Origin: Zoogloea sp.
Lineage (GTDB): Bacteria; Pseudomonadota; Gammaproteobacteria; Burkholderiales; Rhodocyclaceae
Direction: 5' to 3'
Assembly (NCBI GenBank): GCA_016720685.1
Contig: JADKKC010000064.1
Coordinates: 1 to 21,073 of the forward strand
Length of the DNA stretch: 21,073 bases
Part shown: positions 1-6,749 of the stretch, one piece after another
Layout of the letters: every line of letters starts with the position of its first letter
Position numbering within the stretch: the stretch's first letter is position 1
Notes under the pieces: generated by a model
Databases searched by the model: none
Told to the model about the DNA's origin: nothing
Seen by the model: only the letters and a program-made list of their open reading frames with translations
Position numbers and translations under genes: made by a program

Positions 1-387
1 GCTTGTAGTCGTGGGTCATCGTTTCCGCCCGACCTTTCTTGAGCGGCAAGCCGGGTTGGGTACGATCCAGCGCCTGCACCTGACTCTTTTTCGTCACAAC
101 ACAGCGCAAGGCGTGCTCCGGCGGCGACATGTCAGGCCAACAATATCTTCCAAGCTTCTCGACGAACTTGGGGTCGCGCGACACCTTGAAGGTTTCCACC
201 AATGCGGCTTGAGGCCATGAGCACGCCACACCTTGAGTACCGTGGTGTCCGAGATGCCAAGCTTGGCCGCCAGTTTGCGCGTGCTCCAGTGGGTCGCCCC
301 TTCCGGGGTCGTTTGCGTCGTCACACGCACAATCTCTGCCGCATCAATACGCGACTTGCGCCCGCTACGCGGCAAGTCCGACGCAAT
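1..387 (-). pseudogene. IS630-family transposase, downstream part (split by IS66, runs off window start)
   Basis: Minus-strand reading gives an IS630-type transposase: a second helix-turn-helix segment (THWSTRKLAAKLGISDTT, VWRAHGLKPH), then in shifted frames the blocks around VEKL, SPPEHAL, KKSQVQALDRTQPG and LPLKKGRAETMTHDYK. The last block leads into the DDE catalytic core, which lies beyond base 1. The reading changes frame at about 205 and again near 110-140. The amino end of the same protein is found at 2790-3023 across the inserted IS66: that piece ends in GGVEAIAS and this one resumes IAS-DLPRSGRK, sharing the duplicated target bases. The gene is therefore disrupted by insertion in addition to any sequencing indels. 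Family assignment is firm; the exact element is not named. Confidence 0.85.
380..387. repeat. Target-site duplication of IS66, left copy
   Basis: GACGCAAT here and again at 2790-2797 directly flank the IS66 ends. Eight bases is the usual IS66 target duplication length. Removing one copy and the element restores the IS630 reading frame (EAIASDLPRSGRK). Confidence 0.92.
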
Positions 388-408
388 GTAAGCGTTCACC
401 CCGCGGCG
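388..408. repeat. IS66 terminal inverted repeat, tnpC end
   Basis: GTAAGCGTTCACC followed by CCGCGGCG. It pairs with the reverse complement of 2769-2789, which starts GTAACCGCTCAC and ends GAGCGGCG. Confidence 0.85.
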
Positions 409-414
409 TAGTTG

Positions 415-2008
415 CTACGCCACGTGTCTTGAGATATCCGAGCGCAGCGGTGCCTTTCCGAAGTGCTGCGCCCACAGCCGGGGGGTGAGCTGTGCGACGT
501 CGGCGGCCGGGTGTTGGCCAACACGCTGGAGGACGTCGACGAGATAGTCGTACGGATCGACCTGGTGCAGCCGAGAGGTCGCGATCAGGCTCTGGACGAC
601 GCCAACATGCTGGGCGCCCAGCTCGGTCCAGCTGAACATCCAGTTTTTCCGACCCATCGGAATCGGCCGTAGCGCCCGTTCGAGGTGGTTGGTGTCGATC
701 GGCACATCCGGGTCGGTCAGAAACACTTCCAGCGCCGCGCGTCGCTTGTGCGCGTAGGCGAGCGCCTTGGTCAGCGGGCTGCTGGGCAAGAGCCCCTGGG
801 CCGCCAGACTGTCCTTCACCCAGCCGAAGAACGCCTCGACGATCGGCCGTGCGTGATCGAGCCGGTACTCGCGCTTGGCGTCCCCTTGAGTTTGGCCTCC
901 CGGATCTTCGCTTCGAGCGCGTAGAGGGCGCCGATGGACTCGAGCGCCTTGGCCGCCAGCGCGGGCTCGGCCGCTTCGGCGTTGATGAACTCGCGTCGGC
1001 AGTGCGTCCAGCACTGCGCGTGGGTGAGCCCGGTCTTGCCGGCATAGGCTTCGTAGGCGCCATAGCCATCGGAGAGCAGCACGCCGCCTTCGACCGGGCT
1101 GAGCCCGAGCACCTTCTCGACATTGCTGTGTGCGCGGCTCTCGAAGAAGGGGAAGCAGATCTCGTCGAGTTCGCCATAGACCGGCCAGAAGTAGCAGCCC
1201 TTCATCTTGCCCAGGCCGGCGCGGCCAGCGCCTTGATCGGCGTCTCGTCCATGGCCTTGACGCGGCTGGTGCGGATCGAGGCCAGCTGGGCCGCGTAGAT
1301 CGGCTCGAGCAGCGCGGCGGCCTGCGCGGCCAGTTGGGTGAGCCAGGCGCGGCTGACCGTGATGCCGGCGTCCAGGAGGCGCTGGTGCTGGCGGTACAGC
1401 GGCAGGTGCCAGGCGAACTTATCAAGCAGCAGACCGACGAGGAAGCTCACGTCGGCGCGGCTCCCGTCGATCACGCCCGCCGGCGCCGCCGGGCAGTGGA
1501 GCGTCTGCGTGTCGCGGCGCTTGATCAGCGGGCGCACGTACTTGAGGATCACGTAGCTGCCCGGGCGCTGGGCCAGGCGGTGGCTGACCTTCTCCCCGAT
1601 CACCTCGTACTGGTCAGGCGTGAGCCCCTCGATATCCGGGTTGGCCACGGTGATGGTCTCGACCGGTACGCGGGCTTCGTCGAAGAACAGCGCAGCGTCG
1701 TTCTTGTCGTGGGCGAAGTCGCTGCATGGCGTACGCCGCGTGTGGCCGGCCACCGGCTTGTCGTGGGCCTCGGGCGCCTCAGGAAGGGGGAACTCGCCCA
1801 GGTGCATCTGCGCCGGGTGCGGGGCAAGCGGGCGCTTCTCGCTCTTCTGGCCGAAGAGCTGGCGACGGAACCACTCGAGCTGGTGCTGGATGGTCTCTAC
1901 TTCGCGTTGCAGCGCCGCGTGCGACCGGGCCAGTTCGACGACCCGCTCGGGCGCCCACTGGGCGGCTTCGGCGGGGGTCGGAACGGGGGCGGAGTGTGGG
2001 TGCGGCAT
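415..2008 (-). CDS. tnpC: IS66 TnpC transposase (frameshifted as read)
   Basis: This is the DDE transposase of the IS66 element. From the amino end: a coiled-coil/leucine-rich segment (AALQREVETIQHQLEWFRRQ), the FGQKSEKR motif, a zinc-finger-like and linker region, then the DDE_Tnp_IS66 core with VKAMDETPIK, SDGYGAYEAY and the C-terminal NHLERALRPIPMGRKNW block, ending SDISRHVA. About 530 residues, the usual size. Two frame changes, near 1205 and near 885; the second is explained by one missing G in a run of four. The start chosen is the ATG at 2008 (MPHPHSAPVP). An in-frame ATG at 2041, which overlaps the tnpB stop as ATGA, is an equally possible start. The last codon lies 27 bases inside the element end. 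Confidence 0.88.
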
Positions 2009-2037
2009 GGCCCGTATTTTACCGCAGAACCCAGCAT

Positions 2038-2397
2038 TCATGCGGGTTTCGAGGCGTTCTCGGGGCGCTTGAAGCGGCGTTTGTAGCGGGCGGGCTCGAT
2101 ACCTTCGAGCAGCAGCTTGAGCCCGGTCCAGTCCATCTGGCGCGTGCTGAGGTGCGCCCAGTTCGACACGAAGCGCCCCTCTTCGAGGCGCTTGGCCCAC
2201 ACGCAGAATCCGGTGCGATCCCAGTACAGCACCTTCATCTGCGTGCCACGCCGGTTGATGAACACGAACAGCGCGCCCGACAGCGGGTCGCATCCGAGCG
2301 CGTGGCGGGTGAGCGCGTAGAGGCCGTCGAAGGATTTGCGCATGTCGACCGGCTGGCCATACACATGGACCCGGACGGCGCCTTCGGGGAAGAACAT
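2038..2397 (-). CDS. tnpB: IS66 accessory protein TnpB
   Basis: 119 residues and intact. It contains the TnpB family core: VYGQPVDMRKSFDGLYAL, LSGALFVFINRRGTQMKVL, YWDRTGFCVWAKRLEEGRF. TnpB is needed for IS66 transposition; its biochemical role is not settled. Its ATG shares a base with the TGA stop of tnpA (TGATG), so the two are probably translationally coupled. Its own stop overlaps a possible tnpC ATG at 2041. This is one of the few genes here with no frameshift. Confidence 0.93.
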   Translation of the reverse strand: MFFPEGAVRVHVYGQPVDMRKSFDGLYALTRHALGCDPLSGALFVFINRRGTQMKVLYWDRTGFCVWAKRLEEGRFVSNWAHLSTRQMDWTGLKLLLEGIEPARYKRRFKRPENASKPA

Positions 2398-2705
2398 CAG
2401 CCGCGCGACAGGTGGAGGATCACGCCCCCTCCCAGATCGAGCCGCAGATCGAGGCGGCCTTGGCCGCCGAGCAGGCCCGCATCGACAAAGCCGCTCGGCT
2501 CGCCTGGCGGGGGCAGATCCGCTGCGCGGGGCACTTCAGCGGCCAGCAGGTTCCGCCACCGCCTGAAGCTCGATACGCTGAGGCCCTCATGGGCGCAAAA
2601 CGCCTCGACCTCCAGGCCACTGGCGGCAAAGCGCGCCAACACCTCACGCCATGCCTCGCGGCTACGCCGCTGCCACTTGTTGTTGCTTGCCGTCGCTCTG
2701 GTCAC
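2397..2705 (-). CDS. tnpA: IS66 accessory protein TnpA
   Basis: 102 residues, first gene of the IS66 operon. The amino half has the transposase-associated helix-turn-helix pattern (SREAWREVLARFAASGLEVE, FCAHEGLSVSSFRRWRN), typical of IS66 TnpA. The C-terminal part is a variable linker ending LGGGVILHLSRG. It lies 84 bases inside the right end, leaving room for the element's promoter. Intact as read. Confidence 0.9.
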   Translation of the reverse strand: MTRATASNNKWQRRSREAWREVLARFAASGLEVEAFCAHEGLSVSSFRRWRNLLAAEVPRAADLPPPGEPSGFVDAGLLGGQGRLDLRLDLGGGVILHLSRG

Positions 2706-2768
2706 TTCGCGTTCCTCCTGATTGAACAGGGGGACGATTGTTCCGCGTGAGCATCGCGGGGAGAAGAA

Positions 2769-2789
2769 CGCCGCTCAGTGAGCGGTTAC
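2769..2789. repeat. IS66 terminal inverted repeat, tnpA end
   Basis: Reverse complement starts GTAACCGCTCAC and ends GAGCGGCG. It matches the other end at 16 of 21 positions. Confidence 0.85.
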
Positions 2790-2797
2790 GACGCAAT
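2790..2797. repeat. Target-site duplication of IS66, right copy
   Basis: GACGCAAT, identical to 380-387 and immediately outside the TTAC end of the IS66. Confidence 0.92.
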
Positions 2798-3023
2798 CGC
2801 CTCCACCCCACCTTCGGCAAACCGGCCACGCCAGGCAATCACCTGTCCGCGACCGATTTCGAGCCGATGGGCAATCTCGTGATTGCTTACGCCATCGGCG
2901 GCCAGCAAAACAATCTTTGCCCGCCTGACGCTGCGCGCATCCAATGTCTGCGATCGCACTCGGCGCTCCAGTTCCAACACGCTGTACCTCGGTCAGATTG
3001 ATCAGCTTGCCTTGATTCATCAT
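2790..3023 (-). pseudogene. IS630-family transposase, amino-terminal part (split by IS66)
   Basis: Minus strand from the ATG at 3023: MMNQGKLINLTE, then after one frame change near 2980 LELERRVRSQTLDARSVRRA, KIVLLAADGVSNHEIAHRL, EIGRGQVIAWRGRFAEGG and VEAIAS. This is the first helix-turn-helix domain of an IS630-type transposase. It is cut by the IS66 insertion and continues at 387 downward. The frame change could be a sequencing indel; the insertion is real because of the exact target duplication. The IS630 outer end beyond 3023 could not be placed: I found no convincing terminal repeat, partly because the other end is outside the window. Confidence 0.85.
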
Positions 3024-3089
3024 TCGCTCCATCGACAGGGTGCAAATATGACGGGCAAAACCGTGATTGGTTCGAAAATTTCGAAAGCA

Positions 3090-3110
3090 CTACACTAGAT
3101 GTGTAGCTAA
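3090..3110. repeat. CTACAC/GTGTAG inverted repeat with TGTGTAGC motif
   Basis: CTACAC (3090-3095) and GTGTAG (3101-3106) form an inverted pair. The 11-mer TGTGTAGCTAA (3100-3110) recurs at 8721-8731. It lies just upstream of the integrase remnant, so it could be an integrase arm-type or attachment-related site. This is an inference from position and recurrence only. Confidence 0.3.
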
Positions 3111-3129
3111 CGATTGGACCTTCCCTAGG

Positions 3130-3410
3130 TGGGGTGATGGGCAAGCTGAGGAACGGGCCGGTTCCTGGATCGTGCGCTACCGCTTCGACGGCAAGGGCGA
3201 GAACTCACGATTGGCCGTTACCCTGAGTTGCCTCTGGCGGTGGCTCGCGGCCTGGCAATGGAGGCCCGCGCCAAGATTCAGCAAGGTGCGGACGTTTCCC
3301 GAGAGACGCAAAAAACCAGAATCGAGCGCGCCGCCGCGAAGCCCTTTCGCGAACTAGCGGCCGATTACATGCTGAAGACGTTTCCGCGGCTTTCGGAAAG
3401 CACCGGCTGA
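3130..3410 (+). pseudogene. Tyrosine recombinase/integrase remnant (DUF4102-type amino-terminal domain)
   Basis: The reading WGDGQAEERAGSWIVRYRFD then, in a shifted frame, GRYPELPLAVARGLAMEARA, KIQQGADVSRE and AAAKPFRELAADYML is the arm-DNA-binding amino domain of P4-like integrases. Its signature is a GxYPE-L-LAxAR block followed by an A-x-A-x-x-x-x-G-x-D-P/V segment. The frame change is near 3205-3215. Only about 95 residues remain. There is no proper start, and the frame ends SESTG-stop at 3410, so the whole catalytic domain with R-H-R-Y is missing. Truncation coincides with a 14-bp palindrome. It marks the region as a former integrative element. Confidence 0.7.
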
Positions 3411-3423
3411 CGCGTGCACGCGT
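3410..3423. promoter_or_regulatory. 14-bp perfect palindrome, possible operator
   Basis: ACGCGTGCACGCGT reads the same on both strands. It lies 60 bases upstream of the DNA-binding protein gene at 3483, where an autoregulatory operator would be expected, and also exactly where the integrase remnant ends. Function is inferred from position only. Confidence 0.3.
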
Positions 3424-3482
3424 GAGGGCGATTGTGCATGCAGGTTTGGACTCTGAAATCGAGAGTTTCCTGGAGTGGAGCG

Positions 3483-3854
3483 ATGGAAAAGCGAACGTTG
3501 ACCGTGAAAATCAAGCCCGACTGGCGGGCCGCATTGCGCGCCGCGGCACGGGACGCCTTTGCCGCCGAGGCCTACCAGGGCGAAACCCTCAACTTCAAGA
3601 CGCCGGCCGCGTTCTTCTCGCGTCTGACCGACAAGCGGTGGGCGATGCTGTACGCCCTGCAAGGCGCCGGAGAAGTGCCCGTACGCAAGCTTGCCCGCCG
3701 GCTTGAGCGGGACGTGAAGCGCGTCCATGAGGATGCCAGGGTGCTGGTAGAGCTGAGGCACCTGGAGGCGTGGCAGGAGCCAACCCGCGGCCGCGTCAAA
3801 ACCCTGCACCTCGTCAATCCGAAGGCCTTGCCACCGGCCAGCGCCAAGCACTGA
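3483..3854 (+). CDS. Small HTH (winged-helix/MarR-like) DNA-binding protein, HVO_A0114-like
   Basis: 123 residues from the ATG at 3483, preceded by a GGAGTGGAG ribosome-binding site. The amino part (MEKRTLTVKIKPDWRAALRA) is followed by LNFKTPAAFFSRLTDKRWAM, a winged-helix core LQGAGEVPVRKLARRLERDV, KRVHEDARVLVELRHLE and a short basic tail. The pattern LT-xx-R-W/L-x-LL followed by SxRxLAxxLxRDxKRVHEDVxxL matches small putative DNA-binding proteins annotated HVO_A0114-like, often found beside toxin-like partners. No usual partner is directly upstream. Before IS21 inserted right after its stop, the next gene in the same direction was fic. The reading frame is intact. Role: probably transcriptional autoregulator or antitoxin-type regulator; partner unproven. 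Confidence 0.7.
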   Translation: MEKRTLTVKIKPDWRAALRAAARDAFAAEAYQGETLNFKTPAAFFSRLTDKRWAMLYALQGAGEVPVRKLARRLERDVKRVHEDARVLVELRHLEAWQEPTRGRVKTLHLVNPKALPPASAKH

Positions 3855-3855
3855 G

Positions 3856-3860
3856 GCCGG
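3856..3860. repeat. IS21 target-site duplication, left copy
   Basis: GCCGG, repeated at 6518-6522 directly outside the other end. Five bases is within the range made by IS21-family elements. Its right copy is part of a palindrome (6519-6533). Confidence 0.8.
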
Positions 3861-3867
3861 TGTCACC

Positions 3868-4011
3868 GACCGGCACATAGGAGCCAGTTGATGATCGGCA
3901 CAATGGAGCCAGAGCGTGATCGGCACATTGGAGCCACTCCGTGATCGGCGTAATGGAGCCACCCACGGATCGGCACATAGGCGCCAGCGCTGGATCGGCG
4001 TAATGGAGCCA
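3868..4011. repeat. Six 19-bp end repeats of IS21, phased at 25 bp
   Basis: Copies start at 3868, 3893, 3918, 3943, 3968 and 3993, exactly 25 bp apart. The consensus is GATCGGCRYAATGGAGCCA, the first being GACCGGCACATAGGAGCCA. These are the expected transposase-binding repeats at an IS21 end. The strict pitch of about 2.4 helical turns would present sites in a regular array. The istA promoter must lie in or just after this block. Confidence 0.9.
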
Positions 4012-4081
4012 GTTTCGCTCTGACGGACGTCTCGACCTTTCGCGGCCCACCGCTACCCTGCCGGGTTTGGCAGGAGAGCCG

Positions 4082-5625
4082 GTGGCCCGCAGGAGTATCG
4101 AGATGCACGAGCACCGCCAGGCCCTGATGCGTTTGCGTCAGGGCGATTCGGAGCGCGAGATTGCCCGCTCCGGTTTGATGGGACGGGCCAAGGTGGCCCG
4201 GTTCCGGGAGTTGGCCCGCGAGAAGGGCTGGCTCGAACTCACCCGGCCCTTGCCGCCAGACGCTGAGATTGCGGCCGCGCTGGCCCCGCCGCGGGTGCCG
4301 CTGACGGGGCCCAGTCGACGCTGGCGGCCTATCGCCAGTTGGTCGCGCAGTGGCTCGGCCAGGGCGTTCTCCGGCGTGGCGATCCACGCCGCGCTCGTCC
4401 GCGAGCATGGCTTCACCGGCCACCTACTCCAGCGTCTGCCGCCTGATCGCCGCGGTCGCCCAGGAGCTGCCGCCCGACACCACCGGCGCCTGTCCTTCGA
4501 GCCCGCCGAGGCCGCGCAGGTGGACTTCGGCGCTGGCCCCAAGTGGTTGATCCGGCCACTGGGGCGCTTCGCCGCACCTGGGCCTTCGTGATGACGCTGG
4601 CCTTCCCCGCCACCAGTACGTGGAGTTCGTGTGGGACCAGAGCGTGCGCAACTGGCTCGGCTGCCACCAGCGTGCCTTCGAGTGGTTCGGCGGTGTGTAA
4701 GGGCTGATCATCGACAACGCCAAGTGCGCCATCACCCGCGCCTGCGCGCGCGACCCCGAGGTGCAGCGGGCCTACGCCGAGTGTGCGGAGGGCTACGGCT
4801 TTCGCATCGACGCCTGCCCGCCGCGGGACCCGCAAGAAGAAGGGCATCGTCGAGGCCGGGGTGAAGTACGTGAAGGGCAACTTCCTGCCCACCCGCAGCT
4901 TCCGGGACATGACCGAGCTCAACGCCCAGGTGCGTGACTGGGTGCTGCAGGTGGCCGGGCAGCGCACCCACGGCACGACGCGGGTCAAGCCGCTGGAGAG
5001 CTTCGCGGTGGAACGGGCGCTGCTGTTGCCCCTGCCGGCGGTGCCGCCGGACCTGGGCACCCTGGCACTCGGTGACGGTGCATCGGGACTGCCACGTGAG
5101 CTTCGAGCGCGGCCTCTACTCGGTGCCCTTTGCGCTGGTGGGCCGGCGCCTGTGGCTGCGCGCCACCGACAGCGTGGTGACGGTGTATCAGGACTTCCAG
5201 TCGGTCGCCATCCACGCCCGAGCCGCCGACCCGGTGAGCGGCGCACCGTCACCGACCACCTGCCGCCGGAGGCTCGGACCCTTCTTCGCCCATGACCGCG
5301 CCTGGTGTCTGCAGCAGGCCGCGGGGTCGGCCGGCCTGCGCCGGACTCATCCAGCGCCTCCTCTCGGACCAGGTGTCCGAGCGCCTGCGGGCGGCCCAGG
5401 GCGTCTTGCACCTCAAGGCCAAGTATGGCGCGCGCGCCTGAAGCCGCCTGCACCTGGGCCCTGGCGCACGACAGCCCGCACTACCGAACCGTCAAGACCA
5501 TTCTCGTCGGCGGCCACGACCTGATCCCCGCCACCGGCGTGATCAGCCTTGAGCCCTACGCCGGCCGAGCCCGCTTCGCCCGCGGCACGGCAAGCCTCTT
5601 CGCCGACGAACCCCCGATTCACTGA
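4082..5625 (+). CDS. istA: IS21 transposase IstA (multiply frameshifted as read)
   Basis: This is the DDE transposase of the IS21 element. The GTG at 4082 (MARRSIEMHEHRQALMRLRQ) was chosen because AGGAG lies just upstream; a TTG at 4067 is in the same frame. An amino-terminal helix-turn-helix (GDSEREIARSGLMGRAKVAR) is followed by the catalytic core: AAQVDFGAG (first D), LIIDNAKCAITRA (second D) and KKGIVEAGVKYVKGNFLP (E). The C-terminal beta-barrel region contains VSFERGLYSVPFALVGRRLW. The end reads HDSPHYRTVKTIL, GGHDLIPATGVIS, ASLFADEPPIH. About 515 residues, normal length. At least six frame changes are needed, several explained by one-base homopolymer differences. There is also a TAA in frame at 4698-4700, just before LIIDNAK, which an indel does not explain. 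So the copy may be inactive, or the read may carry a substitution error. Confidence 0.87.
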
Positions 5626-5671
5626 CCCGGGACGCCATCCCGGCGTCTCTCCATCCCCAAGGAGTTGCACC

Positions 5672-6433
5672 ATGAATCCCGCCACCGAACTGGCCCCCCA
5701 ACTGAAGCAGCTGCGCCTCTCGGGCATCCTCGATTCGCTCGAGGCCCGCAACCGCCAGGCCATCGACGCCAAGCTCGCCTACACCGAGTTCCTCGCCCTC
5801 CTGATCCAGGACGAGGTGGCCCGGCGCGAGCAGAAGTTCTCGACCAAGACCCTGGAGGGCTTCGAGTTCGACCGCCTCCCGAGCACCAACCGGGCGCTGG
5901 TCCATGACCTGGCCACCGGCCGCTACATCCACGAGAAGGCCCGGTGCTCATCGTCGGGCCCTGCGGCACCGGCAAGAGCCACCTGGCCCAGGCCCTCCGG
6001 CACTGCGCGGTGCGCCAGGGGCAGGACGTGGTCTTTGCGTCCTGCGCGCAGCTGCTGGCCAGCCTCAACGCGGCGCGGGCCATCGGCAACTACGAGCGAA
6101 AGCTCCAGCAACTGGCCCGGGTGCCGCTGCTGATCATCGACGACTTTGGCCTCAAGCCGCTGCGCGCCCTCCGGCCGACAATGAGGATCTGCACGACCTG
6201 ATCGCCGGAGCGCTACGAGCAGGCCGCCACCCTCGTCACCAGCAACCCTCGACTTCACCGAGTGGGACCAGGCCTTCCCGGGCAACCGCCTGCTCGCTTC
6301 GGCCACCGTCGATCGGCTGCGCCACAACGCCTATTGCCTGACCCTCGACGGGGCGTCTTACCGGGCGCCGCGACAGGGGCCGAACAAGGCCAAAACAGCC
6401 CTTGCCAGCACCCCGAAAAACAACCAACCTTGA
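5672..6433 (+). CDS. istB: IS21 helper ATPase IstB (frameshifted as read)
   Basis: AAA+ ATPase that assembles the IstA transpososome on target DNA. ATG at 5672 with AAGGAG 8 bases upstream. Amino domain LKQLRLSGILDSLEARNRQA, then IQDEVARREQK; Walker A GPCGTGKSHLA; Walker B LLIIDDFGLK; then, across frame changes, ERYEQAATLVTSN, DFTEWDQAFPGNRLLASATV, DRLRHNAYCLTLDGASYR and a basic tail ending STPKNNQP. About 253 residues, typical. Four frame changes are visible: a missing C near 5941, a missing C near 6170, an extra G near 6208 and an extra C near 6247. All are single-base homopolymer differences, which points to sequencing error. It follows istA by 46 bases. Confidence 0.92.
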
Positions 6434-6467
6434 ACCCCCGAAGACGTTCGTCAGAGCCTATTCAAAC

Positions 6468-6510
6468 TGGCTCCTATATGCCGGTCAGAGGTGGTTCTAT
6501 TGTGCCGGTC
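6468..6510. repeat. Right-end repeats of IS21 (two copies, inverted)
   Basis: TGGCTCCTATATGCCGGTC (6468-6486) and TGGTTCTATTGTGCCGGTC (6492-6510) are inverted copies of the left-end unit, 24 bp apart. The right end therefore has fewer copies than the left. Confidence 0.88.
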
Positions 6511-6517
6511 AGTGACA

Positions 6518-6522
6518 GCCGG
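6518..6522. repeat. IS21 target-site duplication, right copy
   Basis: GCCGG, matching 3856-3860. Confidence 0.8.
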
Positions 6523-6533
6523 AAAATTTCCGG
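6519..6533. other. 15-bp palindrome CCGGAAAATTTCCGG at the IS21 target
   Basis: CCGGAAA-A-TTTCCGG is a perfect inverted repeat whose left arm overlaps the IS21 target duplication. Without the IS it would stand 3 bases after the stop codon of the gene ending at 3854. It was probably a 3'-end hairpin or regulator site of that gene before insertion. Confidence 0.5.
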
Positions 6534-6553
6534 GCATATAACCCCTGAACCGT

Positions 6554-6595
6554 ACTGCAAAAACTGTAAAAAGGGCTTTTTGCAGTTTTTGCAGT
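6554..6595. promoter_or_regulatory. Long hairpin / nested inverted repeats upstream of fic
   Basis: ACTGCAAAAACTG at 6554-6566 is exactly inverted at 6583-6595 (CAGTTTTTGCAGT). Inside it AAAAAG pairs with CTTTTT around a GG loop, after one mismatch. Each arm is itself two tandem copies of ACTGYAAAAA. The structure could be an intrinsic terminator-like hairpin for the upstream gene (it has internal T and A runs) or a multi-site operator. It lies about 155 bp before the fic start. The inverted repeat is certain; the function is inferred. Confidence 0.55.
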
Positions 6596-6681
6596 GACCC
6601 CGCGGGGTGTATCGGGAAGTTTGCAGGGATACGAGAGCTTCGATGTTCGACAAACTCGAACGCTAGCTGCGACCTAGCAAT

Positions 6682-6711
6682 AGCTACTAATCTATCAACA
6701 AATTAGTAGCT
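6682..6711. promoter_or_regulatory. 10-bp inverted repeat in fic leader, likely operator
   Basis: AGCTACTAAT (6682-6691) and ATTAGTAGCT (6702-6711) are exact inverted copies separated by 10 bases, centred about 53 bp before the fic ATG. Downstream, GATACTA occurs twice (6729 and 6739) and an extended -10-like TGATACTAAT sits immediately before the ATG at 6750. This is a position where a repressor would act. No Shine-Dalgarno sequence is evident before the ATG. Confidence 0.45.
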
Positions 6712-6749
6712 GCGTAGTGATTGGAAGCGATACTATCTGATACTAATTT

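Larger units (their letters stand above)
388..2789 (-). mobile_element. Complete IS66-family insertion sequence (2402 bp)
   Basis: The element begins GTAAGCG and ends GGTTAC, matching the GTAA...TTAC termini usual for IS66. Imperfect terminal inverted repeats match at 16 of 21 positions, and the element is flanked by the 8-bp duplication GACGCAAT. It carries the full tnpA-tnpB-tnpC set on the minus strand in the standard order. It sits inside an IS630 transposase gene. Both duplications are exact, so the insertion looks recent. No passenger gene was seen. Confidence 0.93.
3861..6517 (+). mobile_element. Complete IS21-family insertion sequence (2657 bp)
   Basis: The ends are TGTCACCGACCGGCACA on the left and, as reverse complement, TGTCACTGACCGGCACA on the right. 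Both begin TG, as in IS21, and the element is flanked by the 5-bp duplication GCCGG. It encodes istA (transposase) then istB (AAA+ helper). Multiple copies of the internal end repeat occur at both ends, a family hallmark: six on the left at an exact 25-bp pitch and two on the right. The boundaries also make biological sense: the left end starts 6 bases after the stop of the gene at 3483-3854. Confidence 0.92.

Noticed and set aside
415..2008. Programmed frameshifting in the IS66 transposase
   Set aside because: The breaks are at ordinary short G/C runs, the second is a one-G shortage in a run of four, and the same kind of break affects all genes here. IS66 TnpC is not normally made by frameshifting.
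3868..4011. Regularly spaced repeats resembling a small CRISPR array
   Set aside because: The spacers are only 6 bases, the repeats match inverted copies at the other end of an istA-istB element, and no cas genes are present. These are IS21 end repeats.
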